A stretch of 64,000 bases of DNA from Streptomyces sp. RB17 (lineage in GTDB: Bacteria; Actinomycetota; Actinomycetes; Streptomycetales; Streptomycetaceae). Position 1 is the stretch's first letter. Every line of letters begins with the position of its first letter. The stretch covers positions 310,001-374,000 of the forward strand of contig NZ_WEGL01000002.1 of NCBI RefSeq assembly GCF_009604455.1, given 5' to 3'. Of the stretch, positions 1 to 10,717 are shown one piece after another. The position numbers were made by a program, and so were the translations under genes. The notes beneath the pieces are model-generated. The model ran no database searches. It worked only from the letters and a program-made list of their open reading frames with translations, and was not told the DNA's origin.

Positions 1-127
1 GGCGGCCGGCAGCGAGATCGAGACGGTGGCCCGCGAGGAGATAGGCGGCGACTTCTGGTTCGTCGCGCGGGCCTACGGCTTCGAGGACGCCGACGCGGAG
101 GAGTTGATCGCCACCCGGGAGTGGTGA
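1..127 (+). CDS. 3' end of an unidentified gene (partial)
   Basis: An open frame runs from the window edge to TGA at 125-127 and gives about 41 residues ending in IATREW. The codons are GC-ending and the residues are acidic and protein-like (GGDFWFVARAYGFED). I do not recognise the family. The gene converges with icd and shares the hairpin at 170-205. Only the C-terminus is visible, so no function is proposed. Confidence 0.6.
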   Translation, partial: AAGSEIETVAREEIGGDFWFVARAYGFEDADAEELIATREW

Positions 128-169
128 CCTTCGGTCCGCTCTCCCGGACGGGGGCGGTACCCGGACATG

Positions 170-205
170 CCTCCGCCCCGGCGGACGTACCGGCCGGGGC
201 GGAGG
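170..205. terminator. bidirectional hairpin between convergent genes
   Basis: A perfect 13-bp inverted repeat (170-182 and 193-205) with a 10-nt loop lies between the partial gene and the 3' end of icd. It is GC-rich and has no U-tract, as is usual for actinobacterial terminators, and could serve both genes. Confidence 0.75.
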
Positions 206-238
206 ACACTCAGGTCAGCGGCTCGGGCGCCGCAGGCA

Positions 239-2605
<2,367 letters not shown>

Positions 2606-3010
2606 TCAGCGCCGGCGAGCGGGACCGGCCGTGGTCCCGCCCGTCATCTCCCGTTCGATCCACCGGCAGATCACATCGACCACGTACACATGTTCGGCAC
2701 GGGTCAGCTCCCGCCCCTCGGGAATCCCGTGCCAGCGCTCCAGGCAGCCCCGGCAGCAGGTGGCCGTCGCGTGCTGGGCGACGAAGACCGGGTGACCGCG
2801 GTACGGCGTCTGCCTGCCGTCCTTGTACGGCTCGGCCGGCGCGAGCCGCTTGGCGACCAGGTCGTAGGCATGCCACCGGATCGTCGCCGGGCCCTTCAGT
2901 TCCGCGGTCGCCCGGTCCCGGCCGCGCAGCCGGAACCCGGCCCGGAACGGCTGGCGTGCGATCGCGTCCAGCGTCCGGTCCAGGGGACGCGGGTCGGGCG
3001 AGGTGGTCAT
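2606..3010 (-). CDS. DUF4186 family protein
   Basis: A 134-aa protein starting at ATG 3010 (MTTSPDPRPLDRTLDAIARQPFR). It carries the DUF4186 signature: PFRAGFRLRGRD, IRWHAYDLVAKRLAPAEP, DGRQTPYRGHPVFVAQHATATCCRGCLERWHGIPEGR. The paired cysteines and histidines in HATATCCRGC could bind metal, but that is inference. The function is not established. It lies between icd and a SHOCT-protein gene on the same strand. A much longer overlapping open frame upstream is a high-GC artefact. Confidence 0.9.
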   Translation of the reverse strand: MTTSPDPRPLDRTLDAIARQPFRAGFRLRGRDRATAELKGPATIRWHAYDLVAKRLAPAEPYKDGRQTPYRGHPVFVAQHATATCCRGCLERWHGIPEGRELTRAEHVYVVDVICRWIEREMTGGTTAGPARRR

Positions 3011-3042
3011 GCTGTGCCGAGCGTACGTCGTGTCGACGCCGC

Positions 3043-3384
3043 TCAGCCCAGGAGCAGGCGCTTCTGGTTCGCGAACTCCTCGTCCGTCAGGACTCCCTGG
3101 GCCTTCAGGTCCGCCAGCTGCTTGAGCTGGATGATCTTCTCGGTCATCTCGTCGGGAGCCGCGGGCGGCGGTACGGCGGGAGGGGCCGGCGCCGCCTGCT
3201 GCGGCTGGGAGTACTGGGGCTGCTCGTACTGCGGCTGTGCGTACGGCTGCTCGTACTGTTGCTGCCGTTCGTAGTCCTGTTGCGCCCACCGGCCGGCCTG
3301 CCGCCGTGAGACGCGGTTGGACACGGCGGTGGCGGTACCGGCGACGACGGCCGTGCGTGCGACACCGCGAAGCAGTCCGGGCAT
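3043..3384 (-). CDS. SHOCT domain protein
   Basis: A 113-aa protein. Residues 1-40 include a short hydrophobic stretch (LLRGVARTAVVAGTATAV), followed by a Gln/Tyr/Pro-rich linker (about 40-75, repeats of QPQYEQP type) and a C-terminal SHOCT motif, MTEKIIQLKQLADLKAQGVLTDEEF (written as family signature; residues about 80-107). SHOCT motifs are short oligomerisation or tethering helices. The gene is in tandem with the DUF6325-like gene and probably co-transcribed with it. Specific role unknown. Confidence 0.85.
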   Translation of the reverse strand: MPGLLRGVARTAVVAGTATAVSNRVSRRQAGRWAQQDYERQQQYEQPYAQPQYEQPQYSQPQQAAPAPPAVPPPAAPDEMTEKIIQLKQLADLKAQGVLTDEEFANQKRLLLG

Positions 3385-3435
3385 GTTCGGTCATCTCCCA
3401 TGGGTCGGGTGCGGCGCGGTACGGGATACTCCGGT

Positions 3436-3894
3436 TCAGGCGGCCGCGGAGCCGCCGGGCGGCACCGTCTCCTCCGTGGCGTCCAACGCCGCCACCAGAG
3501 CCTGCACCGGGATACGGCCGCCGGCGACGAACTGCGCTCCGCTGCGCCTGAGCGCGGCGGCCAGGGGAGCCGCCCACAGGTTCTCGTAGACCAGCACCGC
3601 CGCCGAGCTGCCCGGCTCCAGCGCGTTGGCCGCCTCGTCGAGGTCGCTCTGATCGAGCACCCGGGCCGAGGCTCCCTCGAAGACGGAGAGTTCGGTCTCG
3701 TCGCCGAGGTCCTGCAGCTCGAGTGCGACGACCGAGCCGTCCGTCTCCTTGCGCACGAAGGCGAGGTCGATGATCCGGACGATCCCGCGGTCGACGAGAT
3801 CGACCAGCAACGGGAACGCCTCTCCCGTCATACGGTTGCCGGGGAACTCGATGACCAGGTAGTCGACGGGCCCCATCTCTTCGACGTTGTCCAT
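3436..3894 (-). CDS. DUF6325/DUF1269-like protein
   Basis: A 152-aa protein with ATG at 3894 behind a clear GAGGAG site. The N-terminus (MGPVDYLVIEFPGNRMTGEAFPL) and the LVDRGIVRIIDLAFVRKETDGSV segment are typical of actinobacterial DUF6325 proteins, which resemble the DUF1269 family. It is soluble and small, and likely first in an operon with the SHOCT gene. No enzymatic motif is visible and the function is unknown. Confidence 0.8.
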   Translation of the reverse strand: MDNVEEMGPVDYLVIEFPGNRMTGEAFPLLVDLVDRGIVRIIDLAFVRKETDGSVVALELQDLGDETELSVFEGASARVLDQSDLDEAANALEPGSSAAVLVYENLWAAPLAAALRRSGAQFVAGGRIPVQALVAALDATEETVPPGGSAAA

Positions 3895-4042
3895 GACTTC
3901 TCCTCATGAGGCGCTGGGGAGCCGGTACCGCTGGCCCGTCCGTCGCCCCCGGCAGCGGTTTGCGGCCGACGCTCGCCTCCCCCCGTTGCCCATCCAGTCC
4001 ACCACGGGGGGCGAGGGCCCGCATATTCGGCGGGCGGCGGGC

Positions 4043-4075
4043 GGCGGCACACCGGAGGCCCTCCGGAGTGCCGCC
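4043..4075. other. strong hairpin in divergent intergenic region
   Basis: Arms at 4043-4057 and 4061-4075 pair at 14 of 15 positions, followed by a short G5-ctcg-C5 stem. The stretch 3895-4138 otherwise holds no gene that I can support. The hairpin sits between two divergent genes, so it is a leader structure or regulatory site rather than a terminator of either. Confidence 0.6.
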
Positions 4076-4138
4076 GGGGGCTCGGCCCCCCACGCTGGTC
4101 CCAGAGAAAGGAGCGAAGGGAGCGAAAGGAGCGATGCC

Positions 4139-4210
4139 ATGCCGACCGTCGGGGCGCCGTCAGCGGGCGGGTGCCGGGCGTGCCCGCACAGCTTGCCTCC
4201 GGGACCCTGA
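4139..4210 (+). CDS. possible 23-aa upstream ORF coupled to the next gene
   Basis: An ATG at 4139 follows a run of Shine-Dalgarno-like repeats (GAAAGGAGCGAAGGGAGCG ending in AAAGGAG, 7 nt before the ATG). The frame encodes MPTVGAPSAGGCRACPHSLP and stops at TGA 4208-4210, whose A is the first base of the ATG of the YihY-like gene (TGATG). This arrangement would allow translational coupling. The only evidence is the strong site and the overlap. It may be a leader peptide or chance. Confidence 0.35.
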   Translation: MPTVGAPSAGGCRACPHSLPPGP

Positions 4211-5088
4211 TGACGACGGAAGGGCGCGCTCGGAAGCTGACCGCCTGGGCGAAGTCGGTGCACCGGCGGACGGAAAGCCGCCTTCCCGTGGTCACGCATC
4301 TCGCCGACCGCATGGTGTCCGTGAACATCTTCGATTCCGCCACGCGCCTCGCGGCGCAGAGCTTCCTGACCGCGGTCCCCCTGCTGTTCGTCATCGCGGC
4401 GTGCGCACCGGAGGCGGTGCGCCATCAGCTGATCGCGTCCGTGACAGCGGTCTTCGGGCTGACGGGCGCGGCGCGAGCCCAACTGGATCAGGCACTCCAG
4501 CCCACGTCGGGCGACCTGAAGCAGACCACCGGCGTGGTGGGCGCACTGATGGTGCTGCTGTCGGCCACCGCCGTCAGCCGGGCGATGCAGCGCCTGTGCA
4601 AGCGAGCCTGGGAGATCCCGCGCACCGGAACCCGGATCGCCCCCTGGCGGTGGCTGGCATGGCTGGCCCTGTGGCTCGGCGTCCTGGTGCTCCAGGGCCC
4701 CTTGCGCGACGGTTTCGGAGTCGGCATCTGGCTCGGCATCCCGCTCACCTGGGCCAGTCAGGTGGGCCTGTGGTGGTGGACCCAGCATCTGCTGCTGGGC
4801 GGGCTGGTCGGCTGGAAGCCACTGCTGCCGGGTGCCCTGATCACGGCGACCGTCCTCACCGTGCTGGCGATGACCGCGCGTCTGTACATGCCGCGGGCCC
4901 TCGGCCACGCGCTCGCCGACTACGGTCCCGTGGGGTCCGTGTTCGTGCTCCTGTCCTGGCTGATCGTGGTGTGCGTGGCCGCGGCCGTCGCCGTCAGCGT
5001 GGGCGCCGTACTGGCGCAGGAGCCCTTCCTGGCGGGCCACCTCGGCAGTCCGGCTCCGCGGCGCGACCGGGCGGCCCGGGATTCGTGA
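4210..5088 (+). CDS. YihY/YhjD/BrkB-like inner-membrane protein
   Basis: From ATG 4210 the protein is 292 aa; an in-frame GTG at 4171 would give 305. It shows the YihY pattern: a soluble N-terminus, a first hydrophobic segment (AAQSFLTAVPLLFVIAACAP), then five further hydrophobic segments including LMVLLSATAVSRAMQRLCKRAW, WLAWLALWLGVLVL, LITATVLTVLAM and GSVFVLLSWLIVVCVAAAVAVSVGAVL. The family function is unsettled. The start choice rests on the TGATG overlap with the upstream mini-ORF. The next gene follows after 110 bp. Confidence 0.85.
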   Translation: MTTEGRARKLTAWAKSVHRRTESRLPVVTHLADRMVSVNIFDSATRLAAQSFLTAVPLLFVIAACAPEAVRHQLIASVTAVFGLTGAARAQLDQALQPTSGDLKQTTGVVGALMVLLSATAVSRAMQRLCKRAWEIPRTGTRIAPWRWLAWLALWLGVLVLQGPLRDGFGVGIWLGIPLTWASQVGLWWWTQHLLLGGLVGWKPLLPGALITATVLTVLAMTARLYMPRALGHALADYGPVGSVFVLLSWLIVVCVAAAVAVSVGAVLAQEPFLAGHLGSPAPRRDRAARDS

Positions 5089-5198
5089 AGCCCGCGTCGT
5101 GCGGTGCTGTGTCGCCCGTCCGGTCCACCCCGGCGCGCGCTCCGCCCACGAGGCTGACCCAATAGGGGTGTTCAGGCAACCACCGCCCCGGAGGTCCC

Positions 5199-7031
5199 GT
5201 GACCAAGCCGCCCGACCCGCAGCCACCACAGCCGGACCCACACCGGCCGGGGAACGCGCGGGGACGCGAGGGGGGCGCGCACGGGTCGGGGGACGCGGAG
5301 GGACGTGAGGGGGGCGCGCAGGGACGGGACGGGGACGCGGAGGGACGGGACGGGGCCAAGCAACGGCCGGAGGACGCGCGAGGGCCGGGGGACGTGCAGG
5401 GGCGGGACGGAGCGGCGCATCGGCCGGGGGACGCGGGCCGGCAGGGGGATGCGCGGGGAGGCGAGGGGAACGTACACGGGCCGGGGAACGCGCAGGGAGG
5501 TGAGGGGGGCACGCATGGGTCGGGGGACGCGGAGGGACGGGACGGGGCCAAGCATCGGCCGGAGGACGCGCATCGGCCGGAGGACGCGCGAGGGCCGGGG
5601 GACGCGCAGGGGTCGGACGCGGCCGCGCATCGGCCGGATCGGGGATCGGGCCGGCCGGATCCGGGCTCGGATCGGGCCGGTGGGGAGGCGGGCCGGGCGG
5701 GCCAGGACCCGCAGCGGCCGTACCCGGTGCCGCCTCCGTCGGACCGTGAGGAGCTACCGGCGGGCCGCCCCGCCGGCTCCGCCGCGGGCCGCGTCGCGCG
5801 CACCACCGCCTCGGCCGTCCTCATCGTGCTGACCTGCATCCTCGTCCCGGTCGCGCTGCTCGCCACCTGGGTCCACGACATCGCGCTCGACACCGACCGC
5901 TATGTGTCCACGGTCGCGCCCCTGGCCACCGACCCCGCCGTCCAGGACGCGGCGGTCCACCGGATCACCGAGGCAGTGGGCGCCCACGTCGACGGCAAGC
6001 GGGTCGCCGGCGACATCGCGTCCTGGCTGCAGTCCCAGGGCCTGCCGCCGCTCGCCGCCGACGCGGTCAGCCGGCTCGGACCGGAGATCGACTCCGCCGT
6101 GGACTCGGCCGTGACCAGGATCGCCACCCGTGTCGTCCACAGCGACGACTTCGCGACAGTGTGGCGCGACGCCAACCGCGCCGCCCACAACGCGGTCGTG
6201 CACGCCCTGACCGGCAAGGGACGCGGGGCGGTCGGGGTCAGCGACGGCACCGTCACCCTGGACGTGGGCAGGGCCGTCGACCGGGTGAAGAACGAACTCG
6301 TCGACGCCGGCCTGAAACCCGCCGACAAGATCCCGCAGGTGAACAAGCAGTTCGTCCTGTTCCACTCCGACCAGCTCGCCAAGCTCCGCACCGGCGCCCA
6401 CCTCCTCGACGTGGTCGGGAACTGGTTCCCGGTGCTCGTCGTCCTCTTCGGTGCGGCCGGGGTGTTCCTGGCCCGCCACCGGCGCCGGGCCCTGGCACGC
6501 ACCGCGCTGGGCGCCGCCTTCGCCTGCCTGGTGGTGGCGATCGGCCTGGTCGTGGCGCGCGCCTACTACCTCGACCACCTTCCGCCCCAGGTGCAGTCGC
6601 AGGCCGCCGCGGCCGCCGTCTTCGACACCCTGCTGCGCTTTCTGCGGGTCAGCCTGCGTACGGCCGTCGTCCTGGGTGTGATCATCGCGCTGGGCGCCTA
6701 TCTCGTCGGCCCCGGACGGCTGCCCGTGGCCGTCCGCGGCTACTCCGACCACACGGCGGACTCCGCGGCGCGCTGGGCGGCCGCCCATCACATCAGCGCC
6801 GGACGCGTCGGCGCGTACGCGCTGGCCTACCGCCGGGCCGTCTCGCTCCTCGCTCTGCTGATCATCGCGCTCGTCTTCGCGCTCTGGAACCATCCGACGG
6901 TTCTCACCGTCCTGTTGCTGGTCCTCGTCCTGCTGGCCGTCCTGGCGCTGCTCGCCCTGCTGGCGGCCGCGGGCAGGGTGCAGCTGGAAGCGGCACGCGC
7001 CAGGCCGAGTACGGCGCGGAACGCGCGCTGA
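5199..7031 (+). CDS. membrane protein with repetitive N-terminal extension
   Basis: A 610-aa protein starting at GTG 5199 behind GGAGG. Residues about 15-165 are a low-complexity Gly/Asp/Arg/Glu extension built from degenerate repeats such as GDAEGRDGAK and RPEDARGPGD. A transmembrane helix follows at about 200-222, then a roughly 180-aa outside domain starting TDRYVSTVAPLATDPAVQDAAV, and a C-terminal block of hydrophobic segments (about 402-428, 432-458, 480-505, 548-593). The body resembles a conserved actinobacterial integral membrane family of unknown function. The extension is probably disordered and cytoplasmic, and seems to be a later expansion. Confidence 0.85.
   Translation: MTKPPDPQPPQPDPHRPGNARGREGGAHGSGDAEGREGGAQGRDGDAEGRDGAKQRPEDARGPGDVQGRDGAAHRPGDAGRQGDARGGEGNVHGPGNAQGGEGGTHGSGDAEGRDGAKHRPEDAHRPEDARGPGDAQGSDAAAHRPDRGSGRPDPGSDRAGGEAGRAGQDPQRPYPVPPPSDREELPAGRPAGSAAGRVARTTASAVLIVLTCILVPVALLATWVHDIALDTDRYVSTVAPLATDPAVQDAAVHRITEAVGAHVDGKRVAGDIASWLQSQGLPPLAADAVSRLGPEIDSAVDSAVTRIATRVVHSDDFATVWRDANRAAHNAVVHALTGKGRGAVGVSDGTVTLDVGRAVDRVKNELVDAGLKPADKIPQVNKQFVLFHSDQLAKLRTGAHLLDVVGNWFPVLVVLFGAAGVFLARHRRRALARTALGAAFACLVVAIGLVVARAYYLDHLPPQVQSQAAAAAVFDTLLRFLRVSLRTAVVLGVIIALGAYLVGPGRLPVAVRGYSDHTADSAARWAAAHHISAGRVGAYALAYRRAVSLLALLIIALVFALWNHPTVLTVLLLVLVLLAVLALLALLAAAGRVQLEAARARPSTARNAR
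5245..5640 (+). repeat. degenerate in-frame tandem repeats
   Basis: G-rich repeats encode the N-terminal extension of the 610-aa membrane protein. One long block (around 5333-5400) recurs 192 bp further on (around 5525-5595), which is 64 codons. Shorter units built on ggggacgcg are interspersed. Confidence 0.8.
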
Positions 7032-7072
7032 CGGCGGCGCTCACCGTAGCCGGCCGACGACCACGCCCCGTC

Positions 7073-7155
7073 TCACGGCCCCGGGACCTTCCTGAGCGGT
7101 CATGGCCCCGGGCCCCTCCGGCGCGGTCACGGCCCCGGGCCCTCCGGCGCGGTCA
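7073..7155. repeat. 27-bp tandem repeat in intergenic gap
   Basis: Three copies of a unit beginning TCAyGGCCCCGGG start at 7073, 7100 and 7127, and a fourth partial copy starts at 7153. They fill much of the 278-bp gap (7032-7309) between the membrane protein gene and the LuxR regulator. No promoter is obvious in the rest of the gap. Confidence 0.75.
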
Positions 7156-7309
7156 GGAACCCCGGCCTTCATGGTGCGGCCCGGTGAAGCGCGGACAGGT
7201 CGGTCAGGACCCCACCGACCCGCCCCTGCGATCTGCGGGAGTGCGGAAAAGCTGGGATCCTGACCCAGTGGAGCCCGCTCCGCAAGCCCGACGACAGGGC
7301 GGTGACCCT

Positions 7310-9976
7310 GTGACCACGCGGCAGAAGCAGACGAGGCGATCGGCCGTCCCGCACGTCGATCCCCTGGGAGAGCCGTTTCTGCAGACCCGGTTCGCCCTGC
7401 CGGCCACGCCGGCCACGTTCCTGCGCCGCCCGCGGCTCGCCGCACACCTCGACCAGGCCTTCGAGACCCCTCTGACGATGGTCAACGGCTCGGCCGGCGC
7501 GGGAAAGACGCTGCTGGTCGCGGACTGGGCCGCCCAGCTCGGACAACCGGTCGCCTGGTTCACGGACGAGGCGGGGGACCAGGGCTGCGGAGTCTTCTGG
7601 GCCTATGTGCTCCAGGCCCTGCGGGCAGCCGGGGTGCCGCTCCCGGCCGGCCTCGGCTGCCCCGGCGAGGCGCATCGCGTGGAGCACAAGCTGCTGGCCC
7701 GGCTCGCCGACGAACTGAGCGGGCGGGAGCGGCCCGTCGTCCTCGTACTGGACGAGTTCGACCGGGTGACCTCCGCACGGATCGCGGAACAGCTGGAGTT
7801 CGTGCTGCACCATGCCGGGCAGGGGCTGCGCCTGGTCCTCGTCACCCGCACCGAGCCGCTGCTGCCGCTGCACCGCTACCGGGCGGCCGGGGCCATGACC
7901 GAGATCCGGAACGCCGAACTGGCCTTCACCGTCGACGAGGCCGCCGCGCTCCTGGCCCTGCACGGGCTGCGGCTTCCCGCGGCGGCCACCCGAGCCCTGG
8001 TGGAGCGCACCGGAGGCTGGGCCGCCGGGCTGCGCCTGTGCGCCCTGGCCGCCCGGCAGAGCCCGGACCCTGAGACGTATCTGAAGGACTTCGAGGCGGG
8101 CCGCAGCTCGATCGCCGACTTCCTGCTGGCGGAGGTGCTGAAACGGCAGCCGGCCCGCACGCAGGACCTCCTGCTGCGCGTCAGCGTCGTGGAGCGGTTC
8201 ACCCCGGCACTGGTGACGGAGCTGACCGGGCGCGGCGGCGCCGAGCAGGCCCTCACCGCACTGCACGGCCAGAACGCGTTCGTGGAGGACCTCGGGCACT
8301 CGTGGTACCGCCTGCACCCGCTGTTCGGTGAGATCCTCCGGGTCCATCTCAGGGTCCGCTCGCCGGGGCTGGAGACCGAACTCCACCGGCGCGCCGCGCA
8401 GTGGCTGCGCGGCTCCGGCGCCCTGCCCGAGGCACTGGCGCACGGCGCCGCCGCCGGCGACTGGGACTTCACCGCCCAGGCCCTCGTCGACGACCTGGCG
8501 ATCGGCCGGCTCTTCACCGGCCTGCGCGCCAGCGACCTCGCCGAGCTGTTCTCCCGTATGGGACCCGAGGCGACGACCGCGGCGGCGGACCTCGTGCGCG
8601 CCGCGTGCGACCTGTCCGGGTACGACGTGGAACACGGCCTGGTCCATCTGCGCCGCGCCGAGGAGCGCCTCGCCTCGGAGCCGGACCCCGCGGGCCGGCT
8701 GAGCTGTGCGCTGCTGCAGTCCCTGGCGGCCCGGCTGACCGGCTCGCCCGGCATGGCCGAGCAGGCCGTGGCGACGGCCGAGAACCTGCGGGGCGAGGTC
8801 TCCGCCCGGCTGCTGGAGAAGCACCCCGAGCTCACCGCCCTGCTGCTGACCCACCTGGGTTCGGCCCGGCTGTGGGCCGGGCGCTTCGACGACGCGCGCG
8901 CCGCCCTGTCCGAGGTGGCCGGATGCCCCAGCGGCGTCTCCACGGCGCTGCCCCGCGAGGACTCCCTCGGACAGCTGGCGCTGATCGACTACCTCGAAGG
9001 CCGGCTGTGCCGGGCGGAGCGCAGGGCACGGGCGGCCCTGCGGGAGGCGGAGAAGTACGGCCTCGGCTGCCCCCGGTCCTGCGGCTCGGGCCTCGGGCAG
9101 CTGGTACTTGCGGCCGTGGCCGTCGATCGCGGCGAACTGGGCCAGGCCCAGGCCCTGTTGGACGAGGTGGCGGACTCGGGAGCCCCGGGCGATCCGGTCA
9201 CGGCCGTCGGCCGGTCGCTCGCGACGGCACGGCTGCTGCTGGCGCGGGGTGAGCCACGGGCCGCCGCGGCGGCGGCCGACCTCGACGTGCCGGCCCTGGT
9301 GACCTCCCCCTGGGCACAGGCGCAGACGGCGCTGGTCGCCTCCGCGGCCCATCTGGCCGAGGGCCGCCCGGACAGCGCCTTGAAGGTGCTCGACGACGTC
9401 TCCTGCGACGGTGAGCCGGTGTGCGCGGCGGAGCTGGCCTGGGCCCGGTTCGCTGCGGGCGACCACGAGGCGGCGATGGACCTGCTCGACCACATGCGGA
9501 CGCAGGGCCGCACCGGGCCGAGAGCGACTGTCCGGGCCGCGCTGGTGCGCGCCGAGGCCGCTCCGGAGTACGACGTCGCCACCGCGCGCAGACTCCTCGC
9601 CCAAGCCCTGCGGGAGGCCCGGCGCGAGCGGTTGCGGCGCCCCTTCCTCGAAGCCGGACCGCGGATCCGGCACCTGCTGGACACACCGCCGCTGCAAGGC
9701 CTGGCCGCGGGCTGGCTCACGCCGGGCGAGCCGGCCTCGCCTGGCGGTCCGGGCGCGGCCGAGGACCCCTCGTCCCCGGTCGTCGAGGAGCTGAGCGGAC
9801 GCGAACGCGAGGTCGTCGGCAGGCTGGCCGACCTGATGTCCACGGAGGAGATCGCCGCCGACCTGTACGTCTCGGTCAACACGGTGAAGACCCACCTCAA
9901 GAGCGCCTACCGGAAGCTGGGCGTGAACGGCCGCGCCGAGGCGGTGCGCCGGGCGCGCGAGCACGGGCTGATCTGA
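7310..9976 (+). CDS. large ATPase LuxR-family transcriptional regulator (MalT/LAL type)
   Basis: An 888-aa protein from GTG 7310; an in-frame GTG at 7268 is an alternative. Domains in order: STAND NTPase with Walker A GSAGAGKT (residues 60-67) and Walker B LVLDEFD; a long helical TPR-like middle (about 340-800); and a C-terminal LuxR helix-turn-helix of about 60 residues (LSGREREVVGRLADLMSTEE, then AADLYVSVNTVKTHLKSAYR). Such regulators couple ATP and ligand binding to activation of nearby genes. Four copies of one palindrome lie just downstream of or beyond this gene, so it is the first candidate regulator of that cluster. The ligand is unknown. Confidence 0.93.
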   Translation: MTTRQKQTRRSAVPHVDPLGEPFLQTRFALPATPATFLRRPRLAAHLDQAFETPLTMVNGSAGAGKTLLVADWAAQLGQPVAWFTDEAGDQGCGVFWAYVLQALRAAGVPLPAGLGCPGEAHRVEHKLLARLADELSGRERPVVLVLDEFDRVTSARIAEQLEFVLHHAGQGLRLVLVTRTEPLLPLHRYRAAGAMTEIRNAELAFTVDEAAALLALHGLRLPAAATRALVERTGGWAAGLRLCALAARQSPDPETYLKDFEAGRSSIADFLLAEVLKRQPARTQDLLLRVSVVERFTPALVTELTGRGGAEQALTALHGQNAFVEDLGHSWYRLHPLFGEILRVHLRVRSPGLETELHRRAAQWLRGSGALPEALAHGAAAGDWDFTAQALVDDLAIGRLFTGLRASDLAELFSRMGPEATTAAADLVRAACDLSGYDVEHGLVHLRRAEERLASEPDPAGRLSCALLQSLAARLTGSPGMAEQAVATAENLRGEVSARLLEKHPELTALLLTHLGSARLWAGRFDDARAALSEVAGCPSGVSTALPREDSLGQLALIDYLEGRLCRAERRARAALREAEKYGLGCPRSCGSGLGQLVLAAVAVDRGELGQAQALLDEVADSGAPGDPVTAVGRSLATARLLLARGEPRAAAAAADLDVPALVTSPWAQAQTALVASAAHLAEGRPDSALKVLDDVSCDGEPVCAAELAWARFAAGDHEAAMDLLDHMRTQGRTGPRATVRAALVRAEAAPEYDVATARRLLAQALREARRERLRRPFLEAGPRIRHLLDTPPLQGLAAGWLTPGEPASPGGPGAAEDPSSPVVEELSGREREVVGRLADLMSTEEIAADLYVSVNTVKTHLKSAYRKLGVNGRAEAVRRAREHGLI

Positions 9977-9992
9977 CCGGGCGCCGGACGTC

Positions 9993-10009
9993 TCGCCCGC
10001 GACGGGTGA
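9993..10009. promoter_or_regulatory. palindromic motif copy 1 (TCGCCCG-CGA-CGGGTGA)
   Basis: Imperfect copy (one mismatch in the left arm) of the inverted repeat TCACCCG-N3-CGGGTGA, 17 bp after the LuxR gene stop codon. No intact gene starts directly after it, but the relic at 10017-10217 does. Confidence 0.5.
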
Positions 10010-10016
10010 GGCGCGC

Positions 10017-10217
10017 AGCAGAGATTTCGACGCCATCCAGGCCGGGCTGCGGCTGCTGACGGTGTCCGCCACGACGCTCGTCACCTCCCTCGGCGCCGCC
10101 CGGCTCGGCCGCACCACGGGGCCGCCCCGGGTCGTCCGGCCGGGCCTGCTGCCGCCGGCCGTGTCCATCGTCCGGCTGCTCGCCGGCATCGAACATCGAT
10201 GCTCGCGGCGTCGGTGA
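10017..10217 (+). pseudogene. unidentified coding relic
   Basis: In the frame of codon 10023-10025 the DNA reads FDAIQAGLRLLTVSATTLVT followed by a Pro/Arg-rich stretch and IVRLLAGIEHR before TGA at 10215-10217. Third positions are nearly all G or C, as in real genes here, but there is no start codon with a binding site and no family I recognise. It is probably the remnant of a lost gene. Confidence 0.35.
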
Positions 10218-10400
10218 TGATCAAAGCCGGCGGGCTGGGGAAGTTCCTCCGCTGCCGTGCGCCGGCAGCGGACCAGCCCACCTGGCCGGTCGGCGCAGCC
10301 CTGGCGCCCGGTGGCGGGCGCGGCCGCGGTCAATCCGCTGCTCGGCCCGGCGATCAACGCGTTCAAGATCGCTCCGATGCGCGGAAGCCGGGCACCCGGA

Positions 10401-10417
10401 TCACCTGTGCCGGGTGA
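10401..10417. promoter_or_regulatory. palindromic motif copy 2 (TCACCTG-TGC-CGGGTGA)
   Basis: One-mismatch copy of TCACCCG-N3-CGGGTGA, ending 70 bp before the ATG at 10487. The position suits an operator or activator site for the small gene. Confidence 0.6.
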
Positions 10418-10486
10418 GGCCGGGTGCGGCCGGGCGGAGCACGATCGCAGGCAAGACCGCAGCAGCCCGCGGCGGGAGTACGGCCC

Positions 10487-10684
10487 ATGCGCTACGAGAT
10501 CCGCGTCGACGGACACATGTCGGAGACCCTCACCAAGGCCTTCCCGGAGCTGGATCACGTGATGATGTCCGGTCAGACCGTGCTGTTCGGACCCGTCATC
10601 GACGAGGCGCACCTCTACGGGCTGCTGAACCGCTGCCAGTCGCTGGGACTTCGGGTCGTGGAGATGCGGCAGCTGCCGGAGTGA
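10487..10684 (+). CDS. small conserved-looking protein, function unknown
   Basis: A 65-aa protein: MRYEIRVDGHMSETLTKAFP, then ELDHVMMSGQTVLFGPVIDE, then AHLYGLLNRCQSLGLRVVEM. The start is chosen for the GCGGGAG site upstream. The pattern of strands and helices suggests a compact ferredoxin-like or ACT-like fold, which is inference only. One copy of the shared palindrome lies 70 bp upstream. It may be under the neighbouring LuxR regulator. Confidence 0.7.
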   Translation: MRYEIRVDGHMSETLTKAFPELDHVMMSGQTVLFGPVIDEAHLYGLLNRCQSLGLRVVEMRQLPE

Positions 10685-10717
10685 CCGCCCCTGGCCGACC
10701 GCCCCAGCGGCCGTACC

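Larger units (their letters stand above)
9977..10486. other. 510-bp gap with motifs and gene relics
   Basis: The gap contains two copies of the shared palindrome (9993-10009 and 10401-10417) and two stretches with coding-like GC3 but no intact gene: the relic at 10017-10217, and a second at about 10300-10395 (frame reading AAAVNPLLGPAINAFKIAPM). It looks like a site of gene decay. Confidence 0.55.
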
